From positions 3,782,001-3,846,000 of the forward strand of contig NZ_CP007220.1 in NCBI RefSeq assembly GCF_001632805.1: 64,000 nt of DNA, in the 5' to 3' direction. This document shows positions 58,873 through 64,000 of the stretch, piece after piece (position 1 is the stretch's first letter; the number at the start of each line of letters is the position of its first letter). The notes under the pieces are model-generated. The model did not search any database. It was not told the DNA's origin and saw nothing but the letters and a program-made list of their open reading frames with translations. A program made the translations under genes and the position numbers. This DNA comes from Mycobacteroides chelonae CCUG 47445. Lineage in GTDB: Bacteria > Actinomycetota > Actinomycetes > Mycobacteriales > Mycobacteriaceae.

Positions 58873-60046
58873 CGGTCCTGGAATCCCGGTACGTTCGCAC
58901 CACCCTGCCGCGAGGGCAGGTGACCACCTCGTAGGCGATGGTGTCGAGCAGCTCCGCCCATTCCTGGGCGGTGGGCTCCCCCGCCACACCCGAACCAAAA
59001 AGCGTTGCGACATCGCCGGCCCGCACCCCGGCCTCGTTGTCGCCCACGTCGACCACGAACTGGTCCATGCAGACACGGCCGATGTTCGGGTACCGGCGCC
59101 CTCCGATGGCCACCTCGAAGCGGTTACCCAATCCACGGACCACGCCATCGGCGTAGCCGATCCCGATGAGCGCCGCGTTGGTATCGCGCGGAGCCGTCCA
59201 TACGTGTCCGTACGACACCCCTTCACCGGCCCGTACCGGCTTCACCGACGACACCGCACACGTGAGCGACATCGCCGGAATCAGACCGGTCTGTATCTCA
59301 CCGGGCATCGGGTTGATGCCGTACAGCGCAATGCCCGCGCGCACCATGTCATATCGGACATCGGGACGAGTCAGCGTGGCCGCCGAATTCGACAGGTGTG
59401 CCACCTCGTAACGCAACCCCAGGTCACGTGCCAACCCGAGCGCCTCGTCGAACCGCCCTTTCTGCATGTCGATGGTGGGATTACCGAGCTGATCGGCGTA
59501 CGCGAAATGAGACATGATGCCGCGCATCCGGATTGACTGCTCGGCCTGCGCCTTCGCCAACGCTTCGAAAAGGTCACGGGTGTACTCGGCCGGTACCCCA
59601 TTGCGATTGAGCCCGGTATCCACCTTGACGGTCGTGATCGCCTGACGCCCCGTGGACTGTGCCGCGTCAAGCAGCTCGCTGAGCTGATCGAGCGAGGACA
59701 CCGCAACCTGGACATCGGCCTTCAGCGCAGCGGCGTAGTCCGCGCCCGGGGCATGCAGCCAGGCGAGCAGCGGCGCGTCGATCCCACCCGCGCGGACCTG
59801 CAGCGCCTCACTGATGGTGGCGACGCCGAGCTCGTCGGCCCCGGCGGCGAGCGCGGCACGTGCCACCGGCAGAGCTCCGTGCCCGTAGCCATCGGCCTTG
59901 ACGACGACCATGAGCCGGGCCTCGCCGGCGTACTCACGCAGCAACCGGACGTTGTGCGCAATGGCACCCAGGTCGACGACCGCCTGTGCGGTCGTCTCAC
60001 CCGTGTTCGGCGGGAGGCCGTCCGTTGTCGTCGAAGTTGTCGTCAC
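58862..60046 (-). CDS. alr: Alanine racemase
   Basis: 394 residues. PLP lysine in [11 protein letters not shown] near residue 49; C-terminal catalytic Tyr region ([11 protein letters not shown]) and VCMDQFVVD. Supplies D-alanine for peptidoglycan. Target of D-cycloserine. Confidence 0.95.
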   Translation of the reverse strand: MTTTSTTTDGLPPNTGETTAQAVVDLGAIAHNVRLLREYAGEARLMVVVKADGYGHGALPVARAALAAGADELGVATISEALQVRAGGIDAPLLAWLHAPGADYAAALKADVQVAVSSLDQLSELLDAAQSTGRQAITTVKVDTGLNRNGVPAEYTRDLFEALAKAQAEQSIRMRGIMSHFAYADQLGNPTIDMQKGRFDEALGLARDLGLRYEVAHLSNSAATLTRPDVRYDMVRAGIALYGINPMPGEIQTGLIPAMSLTCAVSSVKPVRAGEGVSYGHVWTAPRDTNAALIGIGYADGVVRGLGNRFEVAIGGRRYPNIGRVCMDQFVVDVGDNEAGVRAGDVATLFGSGVAGEPTAQEWAELLDTIAYEVVTCPRGRVVRTYRDSRTVEQ

Positions 60047-60104
60047 CGGCTCTATTGTCCCATCCGCGTCAGATCCCCGAGTCGCTGCGCTCCAGCCCGC
60101 CGTA

Positions 60105-61523
60105 TCAGTGCGCGAACGGCTGCACCGCGTCGAAGTGTCCGTTCGGTTTCAGCTCGTCAAGCCCCTTCAACACGGTGATGAGGTCATCGCGCAGCGCACG
60201 GGCAAGATCACCCGAGAACCCTTCACGCACCACCACCCGCAGCACCGCGACATCGGTGACGTCCTCGGGCATCGTGTAGGCCGGCACCTGCCAGCCAAAG
60301 GCTCGCAACGAATGCGAGATGTCGAACTCCGTGTACGGGCGGTCGCCCTTGAGCCGGAACGACACCACCGGAATCGCCGAACCGTCGGTGATCACCTCGA
60401 AGTGCTCGCTCTTGTTCAGCTCGTCACCGAACCAGCGGGCGGTCTCTGACAAAGAGCGCATCACCTGCGCGTAACCGGCCCGCCCCAACCGCAGGAAGTT
60501 GTAGTACTGCCCGACCACCTGATTACCCGGGCGGGAGAAGTTGAGGGTGAACGTCGGCATATCTCCGCCGAGGTAGTTGACCCGGAACACCAGGTCTTCG
60601 GGCAGGTGCTCCTTGCTTCGCCACACCACGAAGCCGATTCCCGGATAGGTCAGGCCGTACTTGTGCCCACTGACGTTGATCGACACCACCCGGGGCAGCC
60701 GGAAGTCCCAGTGCAGTTCGGAGTGCAGGAACGGCACCACGAAACCGCCGCTGGCGGCGTCCACGTGTACCGGCACATCCGGCTTGCCGGGCGTGGCCGC
60801 CAAAGTGTCCAGTGCCGCACAGATCTCAGCGATCGGCTCCAGCTCACCGGTGAAGGTGGTGCCCAGGATGCCCACCACCCCGATGCTGTCCTCGTCCACC
60901 GCATCGAGCACCTGCTCGGGAGTGATGACGTACCGGTCCTTCGCCATCGGGAGGTACCGCGGCTCAACGTCGAAGTACCGGCAGAATTTCTCCCACACCA
61001 CCTGCACGTTGGACCCCATCACCAGGTTCGGTGTGCGCCCCTTCCAGCCGTCACCGACTTTGGCGCGCCAGCGCCACTTGAGGGCCAGCCCGGCGAGCAT
61101 CACCGCCTCACTGGACCCTATGGTCGATACCCCGATCGCCGATGACGGATCCTCGGCAGATAGGTCATCGGCGTGGAACAGATCGGCCACCATGGCCACG
61201 CACCGCGACTCGATCGCGGCGGTCGCCGGGTACTCGTCCTTGTCGATCATGTTCTTGTCGAAGGTCTCGGCCATCAGCTTCTCGGCCTCGGGATCCATCC
61301 AGGTCGTGACGAAGGTGGCCAGGTTCAGCCGCGAACTGCCGTCGAGCATCAGTTCGTCGTGAATGAACCGGTAAGCGGCCTGCGGATCCATCGGCTCGTC
61401 GGGAAGGCGTAAGGCCGGGATGAGCGCGGTCGACAACCGGCCGGTATAGGCGGGGCTAAAGGACGAGGCGTTGATCTTTCCGGCGTGCGCCGAAAGGCTG
61501 AACTGATCGCGGGGATTCGACAT
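60105..61523 (-). CDS. gadB: Glutamate decarboxylase
   Basis: 472 residues. PLP-binding [11 protein letters not shown] and DAASGGFV identify the group II decarboxylase. Makes GABA and CO2 from glutamate while consuming a proton; contributes to acid resistance. Rv3432c is the counterpart. Confidence 0.94.
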   Translation of the reverse strand: MSNPRDQFSLSAHAGKINASSFSPAYTGRLSTALIPALRLPDEPMDPQAAYRFIHDELMLDGSSRLNLATFVTTWMDPEAEKLMAETFDKNMIDKDEYPATAAIESRCVAMVADLFHADDLSAEDPSSAIGVSTIGSSEAVMLAGLALKWRWRAKVGDGWKGRTPNLVMGSNVQVVWEKFCRYFDVEPRYLPMAKDRYVITPEQVLDAVDEDSIGVVGILGTTFTGELEPIAEICAALDTLAATPGKPDVPVHVDAASGGFVVPFLHSELHWDFRLPRVVSINVSGHKYGLTYPGIGFVVWRSKEHLPEDLVFRVNYLGGDMPTFTLNFSRPGNQVVGQYYNFLRLGRAGYAQVMRSLSETARWFGDELNKSEHFEVITDGSAIPVVSFRLKGDRPYTEFDISHSLRAFGWQVPAYTMPEDVTDVAVLRVVVREGFSGDLARALRDDLITVLKGLDELKPNGHFDAVQPFAH

Positions 61524-61533
61524 AAGCCGATTC

Positions 61534-62967
61534 TCACCCTATTTCGGCGACCGCCCAACGTAGATGCCCAAGAAGACGGGAAGCCGAAATGGGAGCTTTA
61601 CCCGGGCCGGGATCTGCCGCGGCGGCAGACGCCGCGCGGGCGTGCACGTAGGCCCCCATGGCCGCGGCCTTGTCGGCGGGAACTCCGGAGGCCAGCAGCG
61701 CACCGATCACGCCCGAGAGCACATCGCCCGAGCCCGCCGTCGCCGCCCATGACCCGTGCGCCTTGTTTACGTACGCGGTTCCGTCCGGCTGTGCGATGAC
61801 TGTGATGTTGCCCTTGAGGAGCACCGTGGCGCCCAGCCGCAGCGCCAACGACCGCGCGGCGCCAACCCGATCGGGGCCCGGAGGTTCACCTGCGAGCCTG
61901 CGGTACTCACCGGCATGCGGGGTCAGGATCGTGGGGGCGTCGCGCGCTGCTACGAGATCAGCCAGCTCGGGGTGCTCGGCGAGGATCGTCAGGGCATCGG
62001 CATCGACCAGTACCGGCAGACCGCCCGAAAGTACCCGCCGCAGGGTTCGCGTCTGGCGCTCACCGGTTCCATATCCTGGACCGATCACCCAGGCCTGTAC
62101 CCGGCCGGCCGCCTCTTCCGTCTGAGTGGCAATCACTTCCGGCCAATGCGAAACCACCTCGGCGGCAGCCGATCCGGCGTATCGAACCATCCCCGCCGTC
62201 GCGGCCACGGCCGCACCCGCACACAAGATGGCGGCGCCGGGATAGGTGTGCGATCCCGCCAGCACACCCGTCACGCCTTGCGTGTACTTGTCATCGGCCG
62301 GTCCGGGAATGGGCCACGCGAGGGCCACATCATGGGCGTCGAGTTCCCGGATCGTCGTGGCGGGCAAGTCAAGCCCGATGTCGACCAACCGGACCTCACC
62401 GCAATCACCAAGAGCATGAACGGGTTTGTAGCCACCGAACGTCACCGTGACCGCGGCCCTGAAGGCCGCTCCTTCCATTGTGCCGGTGTGCACGTCCACT
62501 CCACTGGGGATGTCCACGGCGATCACCGGAATACCCTCGACATTGATCTGTTCGGCGATCTCGGCGGCTCCCGGCCGCAGCGGGCCGGTCCCGGAAATTC
62601 CTACGACGCCGTCCAGCACGAGATCGGTGTCGCCGGGCACCGCAGACACCACCCGACCGCCAGCTTTCCGGAAGGCGGCAAGGCCCGCGCGGTGGGCCCG
62701 CGCGGGATTCAGCAGCACCGCACTGGCCGATACGCCACGTCGGCGCAGGAAGGTCAACGCCCACAAGGCGTCTCCCCCGTTGTCTCCGGAACCGACAATC
62801 GCGCACACACGCCGCCCGACTACCACGCCGGCCCGCCGCGACAACTCGTCAGCAACGATGGTGGCCAATCCGTATGCCGCACGCCGCATCAAGGCCCCCT
62901 CGGGCAGGGCGGCCAGCAGCGGTGCCTCGGCTTCCCGAATCTGCCCGGCGCTGTAGTAGTACTTCAT
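61534..62967 (-). CDS. nnr: Bifunctional NAD(P)H-hydrate repair enzyme
   Basis: 477 residues. The N-terminal epimerase domain (YjeF_N, VGSGDNGGDALWALTFLRRRG) is fused to the C-terminal ADP-dependent dehydratase (ILTPHAGEYRRLAG, AATAGSGDVLSGVIGALLASG). Repairs hydrated NAD(P)H. Rv3433c is the counterpart. Confidence 0.95.
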   Translation of the reverse strand: MKYYYSAGQIREAEAPLLAALPEGALMRRAAYGLATIVADELSRRAGVVVGRRVCAIVGSGDNGGDALWALTFLRRRGVSASAVLLNPARAHRAGLAAFRKAGGRVVSAVPGDTDLVLDGVVGISGTGPLRPGAAEIAEQINVEGIPVIAVDIPSGVDVHTGTMEGAAFRAAVTVTFGGYKPVHALGDCGEVRLVDIGLDLPATTIRELDAHDVALAWPIPGPADDKYTQGVTGVLAGSHTYPGAAILCAGAAVAATAGMVRYAGSAAAEVVSHWPEVIATQTEEAAGRVQAWVIGPGYGTGERQTRTLRRVLSGGLPVLVDADALTILAEHPELADLVAARDAPTILTPHAGEYRRLAGEPPGPDRVGAARSLALRLGATVLLKGNITVIAQPDGTAYVNKAHGSWAATAGSGDVLSGVIGALLASGVPADKAAAMGAYVHARAASAAAADPGPGKAPISASRLLGHLRWAVAEIG

Positions 62968-63084
62968 GAATCGTGGACTCCCCTCGCTCCCTCTTCGCCG
63001 TCGAGGAACTGGTGGGTGTGCGATGCAGACGGTACGCCGCAGGGTCGGCGACGCCGCGTTGGCGCGCCACAGGAGTAGACGCCG

Positions 63085-64000
63085 CTATTCGACGGTTACC
63101 GACTTGGCCAGGTTCCGCGGTTTATCCACGTCGTATCCCCGGGCCTGCGCCACCGCCGCAGCGAACACCTGCATCGGAATCGTGGAGAGCAACGGCTGGT
63201 ACAACGTCGACACCGCCGGAATCTCGATGAGGTGGTCCGCGTACGGCCGGATCGTCTCGTCGCCCTCTTCGGCGATCACGATCGTGCGCGCCCCGCGCGC
63301 CTGAATCTCACGAATGTTGCTGAGCAGCTTCGAATGCAGCAACCCCATGCCCTTGGGCGACGGCATCACCACGATGACCGGCAGCCCCTCTTCGATCAGC
63401 GCGATCGGCCCGTGTTTGAGCTCTCCGGCCGCGAATCCCTCGGCGTGCATGTACGCCAGCTCCTTGAGCTTGAGCGCACCCTCCAGCGCCACCGGGTATC
63501 CGACATGGCGCCCCAGGAACAGGATGCTGGAGGACTGCGCGTACTGCCGCGCGAGCTCGGCGACCGGATCCATGGCGGCGATGACACGCTCGATCAACTC
63601 CGGCATGGCCTCCAGCTCGTGGTACTCACGAGCCACCTCGTCGGGGTATTTGGTCCCGCGAGCCTGCGCCAAGGCCAGGCCCACAATGTAATTGGCGGTC
63701 ACCTGGGCCAGGAATGTCTTCGTCGCGGCGACACCGATCTCCGGTCCGGCCCGCGTGTAGAGCACCGCATCGCATTCACGGGGAATCTGCGAACCGTTGG
63801 TATTGCAGACGGCCAGCACCTTGGCCTTCTGCTCCTTGGCGTGCCGCACCGCTTCCAGAGTGTCCGCGGTCTCACCCGATTGCGAAATGGCGACGACGAG
63901 CGTGCTGCGATCCAAAACCGGGTCGCGGTAGCGGAATTCGCTCGCGAGCTCGATCTCCACGGGCAGCCGCGTCCAATGCTCGATGGCGTACTTGGCCAGC
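63085..64000 (-). CDS. glmS: Glucosamine-6-phosphate synthase, C-terminal part
   Basis: 305 codons visible; the gene continues past the window edge. Two SIS sugar-isomerase domains are seen (SQSGETADTLEAV, then FLGRHVGYPVALEGALKLKELAYMHAEGF) and the C-terminal DKPRNLAKSVTVE. Makes glucosamine-6-phosphate for peptidoglycan. The glutaminase domain is outside. Confidence 0.95.
   Translation of the reverse strand, partial: LAKYAIEHWTRLPVEIELASEFRYRDPVLDRSTLVVAISQSGETADTLEAVRHAKEQKAKVLAVCNTNGSQIPRECDAVLYTRAGPEIGVAATKTFLAQVTANYIVGLALAQARGTKYPDEVAREYHELEAMPELIERVIAAMDPVAELARQYAQSSSILFLGRHVGYPVALEGALKLKELAYMHAEGFAAGELKHGPIALIEEGLPVIVVMPSPKGMGLLHSKLLSNIREIQARGARTIVIAEEGDETIRPYADHLIEIPAVSTLYQPLLSTIPMQVFAAAVAQARGYDVDKPRNLAKSVTVE

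Overview
The window is a chromosomal segment of a high-GC mycobacterium, most likely a rapid grower of the Mycobacteroides abscessus/chelonae group (inferred from gene content and order, not a database match). The order follows the M. tuberculosis Rv3341 to Rv3436c neighbourhood: metX, folD, mfpA-like, spoU, dnaE2, acrA1, iunH, imuB, imuA', guaA, choD, guaB3, guaB2, sigD/rsdA, whiB3, groEL1/groES, tsaD-rimI-tsaB-tsaE, alr, gadB, nnr and glmS. Local insertions such as a TetR/hydrolase cluster and a PspC two-component module are typical of fast growers.

Layout. 1-11.3 kb: metabolic and regulatory genes (end of metX, folD, nitroreductase, flavin oxidoreductase, HxlR/NmrA pair, a double-FHA ABC transporter, pentapeptide-repeat protein, tautomerase, tRNA 2'-O-methyltransferase). 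11.3-14.7 kb: dnaE2 under a perfect SOS box; its partners imuA' and imuB lie at 23.3-25.6 kb under a second SOS box. 14.7-17.6 kb: two paralogous hydrolases flanking a TetR gene and sharing an operator-like motif. 17.6-23.3 kb: membrane proteins, acrA1, an amine oxidase and a nucleoside hydrolase. 25.8-29.2 kb: PspC sensor kinase, response regulator and divergent PspC protein. 29.2-35.4 kb: guanine nucleotide synthesis genes and cholesterol oxidase. 35.5-39.9 kb: DUF5319, rsdA (apparently frameshifted), sigD, whiB3 and a lipoprotein.

A 12.5-kb integrated element (about 40,052-52,587) lies inside the 3' end of groEL1. It is bounded by attL and attR sites resembling those of phage Bxb1 and begins with a Bxb1-like serine integrase. 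It carries a divergent repressor/operator switch, a replication-type winged-helix protein, several small zinc-motif proteins, a tape-measure protein, a terminase-small-subunit-like protein, a small secreted protein and, next to attR, a WXG-type polymorphic nuclease toxin with its immunity gene. There is no large terminase, portal, capsid or lysis gene. This fits a phage satellite (PICI-like) or a strongly reduced prophage.

The most striking feature is at the junctions. The element's right end supplies a replacement groEL1 3' end: 21 residues of the same length as the displaced native tail, with the same last 11 His/Gly-rich residues and its own terminator. The displaced native tail and terminator remain at the left junction. 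The element therefore integrates in an essential-looking operon while repairing the gene it splits.

52.5-64 kb: groEL1-groES with a CIRCE operator, the tRNA t6A modification operon with alr and a hydrolase, gadB, nnr and the C-terminal part of glmS. I saw no tRNA, rRNA, CRISPR array or insertion sequence.
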